NCBI GenBank assembly: GCA_965230335.1
Contig: CBDDKS010000006.1
Span: 2,170,001 to 2,234,000 of the forward strand
Reading direction: 5' to 3'
Source: CBDDKS01 sp965230335
GTDB lineage: Bacteria > Pseudomonadota > Gammaproteobacteria > Enterobacterales > Kangiellaceae
DNA length: 64,000 nt
In this document: piece by piece, positions 52,501-60,677 of the stretch
Position numbering within the stretch: position 1 is the stretch's first letter
How the letters are laid out: every line of letters begins with the position of its first letter
Notes under the pieces: generated by a model
What the model saw: the letters and a program-made list of their open reading frames with translations, nothing else
The model's database searches: none
Told to the model about the DNA's origin: nothing
Made by a program: the position numbers and the translations under genes

Positions 52501-54415
52501 CGGCGATGTATTTGGTAATGGTATGTTGTTATCACAGCATATCTGCCTGGTGGGTGCTTTTAATCATATGCATATCTTTATTGATCCGACACCCAATTCG
52601 AAGCAAAGCTGGCAAGAAAGAAAACGTTTATTTGAACTGCCTGGATCAACCTGGGAAGACTATGACACATCTTTGATTTCAAAAGGTGGAGGCATCTTTT
52701 CCCGTTCACTCAAATCGATACCATTATCACCGGAAATGAAAAGCCTGTTGGGTGTTGAGCATGAGAATCTGTCTCCCAATGAGTTGATTCAATATCTGTT
52801 AAAATCAAAGTTTGATTTATTATGGAATGGTGGTATTGGAACTTATGTGAAATCAGAAATAGAACATCATAATGATGTGGGTGACAGAGCCAATGATGCC
52901 TTAAGAATCAATGGCAGTGAATTGCAATGTCGGGTGATTGGAGAAGGCGGTAATTTAGGACTCACCCAATTAGGTCGTATTGAATATATGCGTCAGGGTG
53001 GACGGGGTAACACCGACTTTATTGATAATGCAGCAGGCGTCAATTGTTCTGATCATGAAGTCAATATTAAAGTCTTACTGAATCAATGTGTTGCACAGGG
53101 TAAATTAACGGTCGAACAAAGAAATGAGTTCTTTCTTAACATGACCGATGAAGTGGGCGAGATGGTGCTGTATGAAAACTTCAGACAAGCGCAATCCATT
53201 AGTGTCAGAGAAGAACGTGCGCCCTATATTGTTAAAGAACAAATGCGCTTTATTCATGCTTTGGAAAAAGAAAACAAGCTGGATCGTGCCTTAGAGTTTT
53301 TACCCAATGATGAAGCTTTGCTAGAACGTTTTTCTCAGAATGAAGGTCTGTCAAGGGCGGAACTTTCAGTATTATTGGCTTACGGAAAAATGGAATTAAA
53401 AGAAGCCTTGCTCAATAGTGAGTTCGATAAAGAACCTTTTTTCGAAAGCTATCTGGTGAATTATTTTCCTAAAGATGTACAAGCGCAGTTTGCTGATGAC
53501 ATTCATCAGCATCCCTTAAGAAAAGAAATTATTGCCACAAAACTGGTTAATGAAATGGTTGACTATATGGGCAGTAATTTTGTGTATCGAATTATTGATG
53601 AAACCGGGGAAAGTGCAAAAGATATTGCCATCTGTTTTGTGTTGAGCAAAGAGATTTTTTCTATGACGGAGTTGTGGAATGCCATAGAAGCTTTGGGGCA
53701 TAGTGTGCCGACCAAACTTCAGTATTATATGATTTATCAGACACAAAGGATGGTACGCCGGTGTACACGCTGGTTATTAAGACATCGACGAAAATCCTTG
53801 TCAATTGCCGATGGGGTGGCTTATTTTCATGATGGTGTGGTTGAATTATGGAATGAAGTGTCTGATTGTCTGGAAGAAAATGAATCAAAATTACTGGATA
53901 AAAAAGTCAATGATATGGCACAACAGGGTGTACCCAAAGAACTGGCATCCAAGATTGTTTATTTGAGCACTATCTTTTCAGCATTGGATATTGTTGAACT
54001 GTCAAAAACAACCTACTTACCCATAAAATTAGTAGCAGAGGTTTTTTACAAATTGGGTGCAGAGTTAGAGTTACATTGGTTCCTGGATCAAATTATTTCC
54101 CAGCCTGTGGATAACCATTGGCAGGCGTTTGCCAGAGCCAGTTTACGTGAAGATCTGGATTGGCATCAACGCAGTCTCACTTTAACGGTTTTGCAGGCAA
54201 AAGGAAACAATACTTCGGCATCAGAGTTGATTGCCAGTTGGTTAAATGAACAAAGTGATTTGCTAAATCGTTGGAATCATATGACGGCTGATTTTCGTAG
54301 TAATTCCAGCCACGAGTTCGCTAAATTTTCAGTGACCTTAAGGGAACTCTTGATTTTAGTGCAGAATAGCGCGCGTCGTGTGTCAGATCAAAATGAAAAC
54401 AGGATTATTGAATAA
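49520..54415 (+). CDS. gdhB: NAD-specific glutamate dehydrogenase, large (180-kDa) type
   Basis: At 1631 aa it has the expected length for the bacterial NAD-GDH of about 1600-1650 residues (PF05088). It oxidatively deaminates glutamate to 2-oxoglutarate and ammonium. The catalytic core is recognisable as RFGKVARGGLRWSDRQEDFR, KAQQVKNTVIVPVGSKGGFV and VGIGDMAGDVFGNGMLLS (quoted in parts). N-terminal regulatory ACT-like regions (1-500) and a long C-terminal extension are complete. A ribosome binding site (AAGGAAG) precedes ATG 49520. The gene is monocistronic and ends before the tRNA-Glu gene. The symbol gdhB follows Pseudomonas usage. Confidence 0.95.
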   Translation: MAVPNNENQTMVLDRLFQLIDEKFDKEESHVIKEFARLFCGSIAHDDLSKRALDDVIAPILSVWDFLASMPKSFKQVSVFNPDLETCGWYSNHTVIELVYPDMPFLVDSVRMELNRMGVNIHLHCHIPLSVQMDSDKKAGNKITHLQAINQFKTGHQITPMYIEIDRQATSEHLDEIKQNLERVLEDVCITVDAWEPMKERLHSAIDAVESMSLDVVTEETRDEAIEFLKWVAANHFTFLSYIEYQKVENADGNLMQPVAESFLGLATSERWQPEAYLLEELPKGAQRLILDNSHLMILTKLSDVSSVHRPAHIDYIGIKRLDKAGNVVGEDRFLGLYTSAAYNMNPMSIPVLRQKIQAVHDCTGLSPGSHDSKVLRNILETHPRDELFQVTVPDLLGTAMGILHIKERSIIRLFIRRDPYGRFFSCLIYVPRELYTTKLRLKLTRILSNKLQANNEVKFTTTFSESILARIQLNVPVENAELVDYDLQAIEEELKQASLSWDDGLKDALILEHGEATGLMLAKQYCDALPSGYKDQTIPKSAVLDITHIEKLSDKEQLSMLLYRSQKDRAGMLKLKLFHWNEPIPLSEVLPMMENMGLKILDETPYHVKVDNKMECWIMDFSMLYLNNHVELKIEKIRDEFQDAFFQIWKGACENDALNRLVLCAGINWRDIVILRAYTRYLKQIGVTFGQRFIAKTLVKHFEVARQLVLYFAKKFSPKFQCDAEELNEIKTNILQALEKISNIDEDKILERLLRLMEATVRTNFYQVDESGQVKSYVSFKLKPKEIPEIPLPAPLFEIFVYSPKVEGVHLRFGKVARGGLRWSDRQEDFRTEILGLVKAQQVKNTVIVPVGSKGGFVCKQMPQTQDRGELMKEGIACYQIFIKGLLDITDNYVDDKVVSPENVVRRDADDPYLVVAADKGTATFSDIANEISVNKGFWLGDAFASGGSIGYDHKKMGITAKGAWESVKRHFMEMGHDTQTQDFTVVGIGDMAGDVFGNGMLLSQHICLVGAFNHMHIFIDPTPNSKQSWQERKRLFELPGSTWEDYDTSLISKGGGIFSRSLKSIPLSPEMKSLLGVEHENLSPNELIQYLLKSKFDLLWNGGIGTYVKSEIEHHNDVGDRANDALRINGSELQCRVIGEGGNLGLTQLGRIEYMRQGGRGNTDFIDNAAGVNCSDHEVNIKVLLNQCVAQGKLTVEQRNEFFLNMTDEVGEMVLYENFRQAQSISVREERAPYIVKEQMRFIHALEKENKLDRALEFLPNDEALLERFSQNEGLSRAELSVLLAYGKMELKEALLNSEFDKEPFFESYLVNYFPKDVQAQFADDIHQHPLRKEIIATKLVNEMVDYMGSNFVYRIIDETGESAKDIAICFVLSKEIFSMTELWNAIEALGHSVPTKLQYYMIYQTQRMVRRCTRWLLRHRRKSLSIADGVAYFHDGVVELWNEVSDCLEENESKLLDKKVNDMAQQGVPKELASKIVYLSTIFSALDIVELSKTTYLPIKLVAEVFYKLGAELELHWFLDQIISQPVDNHWQAFARASLREDLDWHQRSLTLTVLQAKGNNTSASELIASWLNEQSDLLNRWNHMTADFRSNSSHEFAKFSVTLRELLILVQNSARRVSDQNENRIIE

Positions 54416-54466
54416 CCATATAGAGTTATTGAAAAAACATCATGACATATTTTTTACATTATAGCT

Positions 54467-54495
54467 TTGACAAACGCATGACATCCTAATAGAAT
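54467..54495 (+). promoter_or_regulatory. Sigma-70 promoter of tRNA-Glu
   Basis: TTGACA (54467-54472) and TAGAAT (54490-54495) are separated by exactly 17 bp. The start region GCGCGAC is GC-rich, the discriminator type usual for stringently controlled stable RNA genes. The tRNA begins 43 bp downstream. Confidence 0.8.
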
Positions 54496-54537
54496 GCGCG
54501 ACTTACTTTTTTGAGTAACTAGGCTTTCTTCGGTTTT

Positions 54538-54613
54538 GTCCCCTTCGTCTAGAGGCCTAGGACCCCGCCCTTTCACGGCGGTAACAGGGGTTCGAATCCC
54601 CTAGGGGACGCCA
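54538..54613 (+). tRNA. tRNA-Glu (anticodon UUC)
   Basis: A 76-nt cloverleaf with acceptor stem GTCCCCT/AGGGGAC, discriminator G and encoded CCA. The anticodon arm reads CCGCCCTTTCACGGCGG with anticodon TTC, and the T arm is GGGGTTCGAATCCCC. It has its own promoter and a terminator right behind. Confidence 0.97.
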
Positions 54614-54620
54614 AATAAAA

Positions 54621-54649
54621 AAACCAGTCCATTTTGGGCTGGTTTTTTT
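54621..54649 (+). terminator. Rho-independent terminator of tRNA-Glu
   Basis: AACCAGTCC pairs with GGGCTGGTT (one G-T pair) around a short A/T loop, followed by a run of T residues to 54649. The remainder up to 54924 holds no visible gene or repeat. Confidence 0.85.
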
Positions 54650-54924
54650 ATGTCGTAAGGATAATTCACCTCAGCCGTGCATAAGAAAGCCTAAGTTCAG
54701 GTTAACCTCTTCAGATTCATTGCATTTATCTATAACCATTTAATTTTTCTCTGTTTTTTGTATTTGTCACTGGAAACTTGCCAAAATAGCGTTTCAAAAA
54801 CACTCAAAACCAACGTTCATTGTCCAACTATCGGTTAATTTGAGCATTTGGTAGCACTTGTATTTGATAAATCTCTATAAGAGTTTATTTTTAAACTAAA
54901 GAGACCATTAAAAAAGGTGCTACG

Positions 54925-55146
54925 ATGAAAAGTTATCCAACAGTAGAAGATGCCATTATTCATGACAACCGTATCAGTCCATGGTTAGCACAACAGATTG
55001 TTGATACCAGAGATATGGATTTAAATGACATTATCAAAGACGTCAAAAAGCTACAGGTGATTCTTGATAAGAGAGTCGACCGTCGTGTTAAAGAGCGTAA
55101 AACCTTTAAAACACAGGTAGATCTGAATGTCATTCAATTTGACTAG
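54925..55146 (+). CDS. Small uncharacterised protein, 73 aa
   Basis: No family recognised. It has a strong ribosome binding site (AAGGTG, 5 nt from ATG) and a clean 73-aa frame, SYPTVEDAIIHDNRISPWLA onward, ending RVKERKTFKTQVDLNVIQFD. It is highly charged (Lys, Arg, Asp) and probably helical, with no membrane segment. Its stop TAG is part of the short repeat copy at 55144. Probably a real cytosolic protein because of the good ribosome binding site and balanced composition. Confidence 0.6.
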   Translation: MKSYPTVEDAIIHDNRISPWLAQQIVDTRDMDLNDIIKDVKKLQVILDKRVDRRVKERKTFKTQVDLNVIQFD

Positions 55147-55159
55147 GGTCTGTTGCTCT
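55144..55159 (+). repeat. Short dispersed repeat, copy 5
   Basis: TAGGGTCTGTTGCTCT, identical to the copy at 49455-49470. Its first three bases are the stop codon of the 73-aa gene. Confidence 0.4.
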
Positions 55160-55167
55160 TTGATGGC

Positions 55168-55629
55168 TTAAAGATCAACACCTTCGTGCTTAAGCAACCA
55201 GGATTTACGATCCAGACCACTGGCATAGCCGGTTAGTGTGCCGTTGCTGCCAATAATACGATGACAAGGGACGACAATACTGAGTGGATTTTTACCATTG
55301 GCAGCACCGACCGCACGCGTCGCTTTAGGGTTATCAATCATATTGGCAATATCCTGATACGAAGCCACTTCACCATAGGGAATTTTCAACAAACTCGCCC
55401 AGACTGATTTTTGAAAATCAGTGCCTTGTTGATCTAACGGAAAATCAAAACTTTTTCTCTTTCCTTTAAAATAAGCCTCTAACTCCCGTTTACACTGTTT
55501 GGTGATCTTATTGCTACTAACAGATTGCGAGCTGGATTTCGATTTTAAAAAATCAATACGAGTAACCCCTGTTTCAGAAGCGATGATTTTTAAAGTACCT
55601 ATGGGTGTCTGCAAATAATCGGTATACAT
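55168..55629 (-). CDS. ogt: Methylated-DNA-[protein]-cysteine S-methyltransferase (Ogt type)
   Basis: This 153-aa protein starts at ATG 55629, with GGAGG 8 nt upstream; an upstream in-frame ATG at 55662 gives a non-conserved N-terminus. The active-site IVPCHRIIGSNGTLTGYASG with the acceptor cysteine and the helix-turn-helix region SVWASLLKIPYGEVASYQDI are intact. It repairs O6-methylguanine and O4-methylthymine by irreversible methyl transfer to the cysteine, in the cytoplasm. Ada-type N-terminal domains are absent, so the Ogt class is the better name. It is on the opposite strand to the 73-aa gene, with 21 bp between their ends. Confidence 0.93.
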   Translation of the reverse strand: MYTDYLQTPIGTLKIIASETGVTRIDFLKSKSSSQSVSSNKITKQCKRELEAYFKGKRKSFDFPLDQQGTDFQKSVWASLLKIPYGEVASYQDIANMIDNPKATRAVGAANGKNPLSIVVPCHRIIGSNGTLTGYASGLDRKSWLLKHEGVDL

Positions 55630-55720
55630 GGCATTGGCCTCCAAATGATCAGAAAAAGTCACATCGGCTTTATACTGAGGCTACTTTAAACGGATGTCCC
55701 TGACTGTTTCAAGAAAAATA

Positions 55721-55800
55721 TTGTCCTAAATAGGGAGTATTTCTTTTGTTTACCAATTTGTTGTGGAGTAAAAGAAGGTACCCTCCGTAGGCATATTTAA
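55721..55800 (+). repeat. Dispersed hairpin-rich repeat, left half of copy D
   Basis: Matches the middle of copies A and B (CCTAAATAGGGAG-TATTTCTTTT, then GTACCCTCCGTAGG at 55778-55791). It stops at TATTTA, just before the toxin gene. The matching right half is at 56977-57095. The order and orientation are those of one copy A element split by the toxin-antitoxin pair. Confidence 0.65.
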
Positions 55801-55802
55801 AT

Positions 55803-56501
55803 TTAAACTTTAGAAATTTTTGAAGGCGGGTGTAAAGACTCACCATCCCAAATCATTTGATAATGTGATGATTGAATCATTGACTTGACAACCATAGGTG
55901 TAAGCAATCCCCAGCAAATAGCATCTTTGTTTCTTACCGAGAAATATTGAAAGCCTGTTATGTTCTTTTTTTTCATTGCTTTTCCCAACTGCCTGGCTTT
56001 TGAATAATCATCACTGTCATAGATAGCATCAGAGATATTGAATCGGGTTAAATCAATAAAATCATTACCGGTAAACTCACTTTTCAGAGCTTTAAATACC
56101 AAGCGTTCATAATGTAGGCCTTCAATTTTCTCCCAGTAGATGCTTTGATGATAATGAACTTCAGATAAGGCGGTTTCGATGCTGTCTGCAAGGTACAAAA
56201 TGCCATATTGTCCATCGCTGAATCGACTGCCATCAGGAGAAATATGGACAAAAGGAGCAACAGCGTAGTTGCAGCCTCTGATCCCGAAAGGAATATCACT
56301 CTTTGGTAATAAGGCTAAATTGCCTACTTCATTTTGAATCCTGGGATTAGTTAATGCCTGCAATTCATATAAAGCATCAAATTCTTCTGCACTACTGACA
56401 TCATCAAATAAACTTATTGGAGGATATTTTGTGCTGACTACCCTATATGATGAAACGTTTCCCAGATTAACTTGTTTTAAATCCTTTAAAAGATGTTTCA
56501 C
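55803..56501 (-). CDS. RES-domain toxin (NAD+-depleting) of a type II toxin-antitoxin system
   Basis: This 232-aa protein starts at GTG 56501, giving a GTGA overlap with the antitoxin gene's stop (an in-frame TTG 3 bp earlier is also possible). The RES fold is recognisable by YRVVSTKYPPISLFDDVS, the central GILYLADSIETALSEVHYH with the conserved glutamate, and NDFIDLTRFNISDA. RES toxins degrade or phosphorolyse NAD+ and stop growth. It is longer than minimal RES toxins (about 150-170 aa), with an N-terminal extension. It is paired with an Xre/MbcA/ParS-type antitoxin, in the usual antitoxin-first order. Confidence 0.85.
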   Translation of the reverse strand: MKHLLKDLKQVNLGNVSSYRVVSTKYPPISLFDDVSSAEEFDALYELQALTNPRIQNEVGNLALLPKSDIPFGIRGCNYAVAPFVHISPDGSRFSDGQYGILYLADSIETALSEVHYHQSIYWEKIEGLHYERLVFKALKSEFTGNDFIDLTRFNISDAIYDSDDYSKARQLGKAMKKKNITGFQYFSVRNKDAICWGLLTPMVVKSMIQSSHYQMIWDGESLHPPSKISKV

Positions 56502-56896
56502 CAATGACCGCCTCGCATAGCATCAATGCGTTTAAAGGTTTCATATAAAGCACTGAATTTACCACTGCTAATAATGTCCAAAGGTGAGCGACCATTAAAG
56601 AAAATATTGTTATTTTTCATCCCCATAAACCCATAAACATTCTTGGGGTTATCAAATATAATTCTCAAATAGGCATGGATGTTTAATAAATAACTTAAAC
56701 GTTCAAGGTGGTCACCATCCAATCTCACATTGTCAGGGTTCTTTTTATATTTAAAAAAAGTTGATTTAGGCAATGAAAGAATGGCTTGTTGCTGTTCATT
56801 ACTACAACCCCATTTATCTAATATATTCAGGGCGGCTTTAAAACCCGCTGCACCTATGTCTAGAGTACTTTTTTTGCCATGTTCTGAGTCTTGCAT
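56498..56896 (-). CDS. Xre/MbcA/ParS-type antitoxin partner of the RES toxin
   Basis: This 132-aa protein has an N-terminal region with a helix-turn-helix (LNILDKWGCSNEQQQAILSL, then PKSTFFKYKKNP) and the C-terminal MbcA/ParS toxin-binding domain (LDGDHLERLSYLLNIHAYLR, GRSPLDIISSG). GAGG lies 8 nt before ATG 56896. It should neutralise the RES toxin and repress the operon, as in other RES-Xre systems. The toxin gene overlaps its stop. The two genes lie between two parts of a dispersed repeat. Confidence 0.88.
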   Translation of the reverse strand: MQDSEHGKKSTLDIGAAGFKAALNILDKWGCSNEQQQAILSLPKSTFFKYKKNPDNVRLDGDHLERLSYLLNIHAYLRIIFDNPKNVYGFMGMKNNNIFFNGRSPLDIISSGKFSALYETFKRIDAMRGGHW

Positions 56897-56976
56897 AAGA
56901 TATACCTCAATTTAAGTGTAGTCTCATTATATGAAAATTGCATATATTTGTCTATATATAGACTTAAACTGCTTAT

Positions 56977-57095
56977 TTCCGCTCCTGGAAAAGTCAGTCG
57001 CACACAGCGAAGCGGTGCGAAAAGGCTTTTATTTATGCTATAAACTTAGTGAAAATAGTGTCAGTCGCACACAGCGAAGCGATGCGAAATAGTTT
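56977..57095 (+). repeat. Dispersed hairpin-rich repeat, right half of copy D
   Basis: CCGCTCCTGGAAAAGTCAG continues into the tip hairpin 56999-57019, identical to copy A's 13268-13288. Then comes a module shared with copy B (TTTATTTATGCTATAAAC) and a second tip hairpin (57066-57086), one base different. No gene is encoded here. Confidence 0.75.
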
Positions 57096-57134
57096 TATAT
57101 ATAAGCTCAACTTTTAATCGGTAAGTCTTTAATT

Positions 57135-57701
57135 ATGAAAATAACATTATTTAACTCAGAAAAAACACAAGAAATTATCACATTATTTGTGAATACGTTT
57201 ACTGAATCAGAGGGCAAAGCTGAAGGTCAGTTAATTGGCAATTTAGTGTCTGAGTTGATAACAACAACAGAGCAACAGGATGTTATGGGCTTTGTTGCCA
57301 GTTCAGATGATAATGCTTCAACAGACAAGGTGAAAGAAGATGATGTATTAGGTTGTATATTTTTTAGCCGCCTTAAAATACCCAGTCATCAAGTGGCTTT
57401 TATATTATCGCCAGTGGCTGTTTCTACTGATCATCAAGGTAGAGGAATAGGACAGAAGTTAATTCATTTTGGTCTCGAACATTTAAAATCACTGAATGTT
57501 GATTGGGTATTTACCTACGGTGATCCTGATTTTTATTCCAAGGTGGGTTTTAAACAGATCAATGAAGACATTGTAAAAGCACCCTTTAAACTGACTTATC
57601 CAGAGGGTTGGCTCGCTCAGTCGTTGAATGATAAACCAATAGAAGCAATGAAAGGTTCTGCTCACTGTGTTAAGGCATTAAGTAATCCACAATATTGGTG
57701 A
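57135..57701 (+). CDS. GNAT-family N-acetyltransferase
   Basis: This 188-aa protein has the acetyl-CoA-binding signature of GNAT enzymes: VAFILSPVAVSTDHQGRGIG (Q-x-x-G-x-G at DHQGRGIGQKL) followed by the helix LIHFGLEHLKSLNVDWVF and the C-terminal YSKVGFKQINEDIVKAPFKL. The N-terminal part resembles YhbS-like acetyltransferases. It transfers acetyl from acetyl-CoA to an amine; the substrate is not predictable. Cytosolic. It lies between a dispersed-repeat copy and the SIR2-TPR gene, with no operon partner. Confidence 0.85.
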   Translation: MKITLFNSEKTQEIITLFVNTFTESEGKAEGQLIGNLVSELITTTEQQDVMGFVASSDDNASTDKVKEDDVLGCIFFSRLKIPSHQVAFILSPVAVSTDHQGRGIGQKLIHFGLEHLKSLNVDWVFTYGDPDFYSKVGFKQINEDIVKAPFKLTYPEGWLAQSLNDKPIEAMKGSAHCVKALSNPQYW

Positions 57702-57874
57702 GTTGTGTTATTTTTTGAGATTATTTTAAAACCTGACATAAAAAATTAACCCATTTATCTCATATTTTATTTTGAAGATATTTGAAAAAGTTGATAGGGT
57801 ATTGGCCACATAAAAAATAAGTTAAGAAAGATCTATTTCTAATAATACGATAAAAAACTGAAAGAGAGGAAACT

Positions 57875-60454
57875 ATGAGAGCAAAAGAGCTATTTGGAGA
57901 ACAGGGGCCACTAAAGCATAAATTACGAAGTCAAAATGATTTGGCAGAGCATATTAGAACAAGTGTTGATGGTAGCCCTAATTATGCAGTTTTTTTAGGG
58001 GCAGGTTGTTCGGTCACATCAGGAATTGACTCAGGTATAGCTCTAATAAATAAATGGATGCGAGAATTGTATCCAGAAAAAGATAATAATCTTAATGAAA
58101 AAGAACTGTATGAATATTTTTGTAAAAAAGAGACTTCTTGGTTTAATTCTTCGAACCCGTATTCATCTTTATTTGAAAAAAAATATGATTTACCAACACA
58201 GAGAAGACGGTTTGTTGAACTTCAAGTAGATAATAAATTACCATCTATTGGGTACGCATATTTAATAGATTTGGTCAATAAAGGACAGTTTTCAACTATA
58301 TTTACTACAAATTTTGATGATTTAATACAGGAAGCTTTTTATCAATTTTCTGATAAAAGGCCAATTATGTGTGCACATGATTCGTCTGTACATTCAATTT
58401 CAGTAACATCATCTCGGCCAAAAATTATTAAATTACATGGAGACTATCTTTTTGATGATATTAAAAGTACATTAAGAGAAACAGAGTCTTTAGAACAAAA
58501 TATAAAAGATAAATTAATAGAGTTTTGTAAAGAATTTGGACTTATTATACTGGGCTATTCAGGTAATGATCGTTCTATAATAGATGTTTTAGAGTTTTTA
58601 ACAAAGCAAGACTATTATTTAAATAATGGTCTTTACTGGTGTTTCAGAGAAGATGATGACGTAAATACAACATTACAAAATCTTCTTTGGCGTGATCGTG
58701 TATATCCGGTACTAATTGATGGGTTTGATGAGTTTTTTGCAGAAATACATAAGCATAATATTGATGATGGTCTAGATATTGAATCAAATTTTAGTCAATC
58801 TAAACTTAATAAAGCTATAAAATTAATGATAGATGATGACTTTTCTCTAGCTAAAAATCATCTTATTCTTGATGAAATAAATAGATTAAAAAATATGGAT
58901 CAAAAAACTAAAATATCAAATTTTATTACTAAAATTTCTAAAGAAGATGATCCATCAATTTCGTTAACAATGTCTGATTATAGAAATCTTTTGGAAATGG
59001 AATCATTGGTTGTTAAAGGAGATATTAAAAAAGCTATTGAACTTGCAGAATCTAAATTTTATGAATCACATATTGATAGAGTAAAGCCACAATATCTTGA
59101 TAAACTAATAAAATTATCATTAAAATTAGGTGAAAAAGGAGCAGCATTAAAGTGGACTGAAAAGTTGATAGAGTTAGATCCAAATAATATATATTACTTA
59201 CTGAGAAAATCAAAATTATTGGTTGTTGGCGAAAAAGCTAGATATCTTAAAAAGTTACACGAAAAGTATCCTAAAAAGCATATTATTTCAAATGAATATG
59301 TAAGGGAACTTTTGAAAGAGTTAAAGCATGATCCCACTAAAAAACAAGAAACAGAAGGTATTATTTTTAATATTTTAGATCAAAGCCTTTTATTAGAACC
59401 ATCACTTAATAATGATGCATGGGAATTGAAATATAATGCATTAGATAGTATGTTTTTTAATTCTGAAGAATACACAAAAGAGAGTTTTGAAAAAGTTATA
59501 AGTAAAGCTAATGAAATAAACCCTTGTCATATTAGAACATTAACTATAAAGGCTAAATATGCTGGAAAAAGAAAAGATGGCAATGAATTAAAAAAAATAA
59601 TTGATCAATTGTATGATGAATTTAATATTTCTTCATTAGAACGTCAAATGCAAATTAATGAGTTAATGTCTGATGTTCATTTTGAATTGATAGATGCATT
59701 AGATAAAGATGAATATACTCCTATACTTCGTAAATTTTTTGAATCACATCTAGCAGATAAAAAAATTGAAAAAAATCCAGAGTTACTTTTAGCAAAGGTT
59801 AAGTATCAAATTGGACAAGCTAAAAATAAAGATAAAGCTGAAGGTTATTTTAATAGCTTACTTGAAATATCTGATTGCTTGGATGTGTTGCCAGAATTAA
59901 TTAATGTTTTAGATTGCTTTGAACAGAATTTTGTTCAGAAAGTGAAAGCGATAGTTGAGCAAAATAAATTTAAAATAGGAGATAAACTTTATTATTACTA
60001 TATTTCAGAAATTCATGTAATTATTCAAGAATATGATAAAGCATTGAAGTTTATTGAACGTGCTTTTGATGAAGGGCTTTCTTTAGAAAGTTATTTAGTA
60101 AGATATTCATACATTTGCCTTTTGATGAAAAAATACGAACCAGTTATTGAATTAAGTGAAAAATACAAAAAATATCAAGAAGAAAGAGGATTCGAAGCTT
60201 GGAAAATAAATTATAATTATGCATTAAAAAAGAAAAATATTACTTTTAATAAAGTTTCAATTAGAAATCTTTCGGCACAATCTAGTTGTGAAGATATACG
60301 TATTGCTGCATTTTCATTGCTTAATAATACAAAGGATGCTAAAAGAGAAATATCTAAGGAGATCGATAAGGATTATATGAACTATTACAGGTTTAATAAA
60401 TGGCCTATTTTAGAAGATATATTAGAAAAAATTGAAGAAGAAGTTTCTGCTTAA
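57875..60454 (+). CDS. SIR2-domain protein with C-terminal TPR-like region, likely antiphage defence
   Basis: This 859-aa protein has an N-terminal SIR2 fold: GAGCS (FLGAGCSVTSG, residues 40-50), the catalytic asparagine TTNFDD (N146), histidine KLHGD (H188) and GYSGND (227-232). Residues about 300-850 are all-alpha and TPR-like (for example KWTEKLIELDPNNIYYLLRK). SIR2-TPR proteins commonly act as NAD+-depleting effectors in antiphage systems, causing abortive infection. The gene is very AT-rich compared with core genes, a sign of transfer. Its ribosome binding site is GAGAGGA. It stands alone, with two small unknown genes downstream but none clearly a sensor or inhibitor. Confidence 0.85.
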   Translation: MRAKELFGEQGPLKHKLRSQNDLAEHIRTSVDGSPNYAVFLGAGCSVTSGIDSGIALINKWMRELYPEKDNNLNEKELYEYFCKKETSWFNSSNPYSSLFEKKYDLPTQRRRFVELQVDNKLPSIGYAYLIDLVNKGQFSTIFTTNFDDLIQEAFYQFSDKRPIMCAHDSSVHSISVTSSRPKIIKLHGDYLFDDIKSTLRETESLEQNIKDKLIEFCKEFGLIILGYSGNDRSIIDVLEFLTKQDYYLNNGLYWCFREDDDVNTTLQNLLWRDRVYPVLIDGFDEFFAEIHKHNIDDGLDIESNFSQSKLNKAIKLMIDDDFSLAKNHLILDEINRLKNMDQKTKISNFITKISKEDDPSISLTMSDYRNLLEMESLVVKGDIKKAIELAESKFYESHIDRVKPQYLDKLIKLSLKLGEKGAALKWTEKLIELDPNNIYYLLRKSKLLVVGEKARYLKKLHEKYPKKHIISNEYVRELLKELKHDPTKKQETEGIIFNILDQSLLLEPSLNNDAWELKYNALDSMFFNSEEYTKESFEKVISKANEINPCHIRTLTIKAKYAGKRKDGNELKKIIDQLYDEFNISSLERQMQINELMSDVHFELIDALDKDEYTPILRKFFESHLADKKIEKNPELLLAKVKYQIGQAKNKDKAEGYFNSLLEISDCLDVLPELINVLDCFEQNFVQKVKAIVEQNKFKIGDKLYYYYISEIHVIIQEYDKALKFIERAFDEGLSLESYLVRYSYICLLMKKYEPVIELSEKYKKYQEERGFEAWKINYNYALKKKNITFNKVSIRNLSAQSSCEDIRIAAFSLLNNTKDAKREISKEIDKDYMNYYRFNKWPILEDILEKIEEEVSA

Positions 60455-60677
60455 CCATGAAAAGGGAATGTAAAAAAATAAGAGAAAAGTGGTAAAAACC
60501 AGACACTCAACATTCATTGAATAACTTAGACTTAGAAAGCAAAAACAGACACTCGCTTTCAAAAAAGATAACAAACAACATTATCTAAAAGTATTAAAAT
60601 CTAACAAGTGGATAACTTTATCTTGTATACTATGCATTCCGACACTAACTAAATTAAACATTATATTCTCAAAAAGC

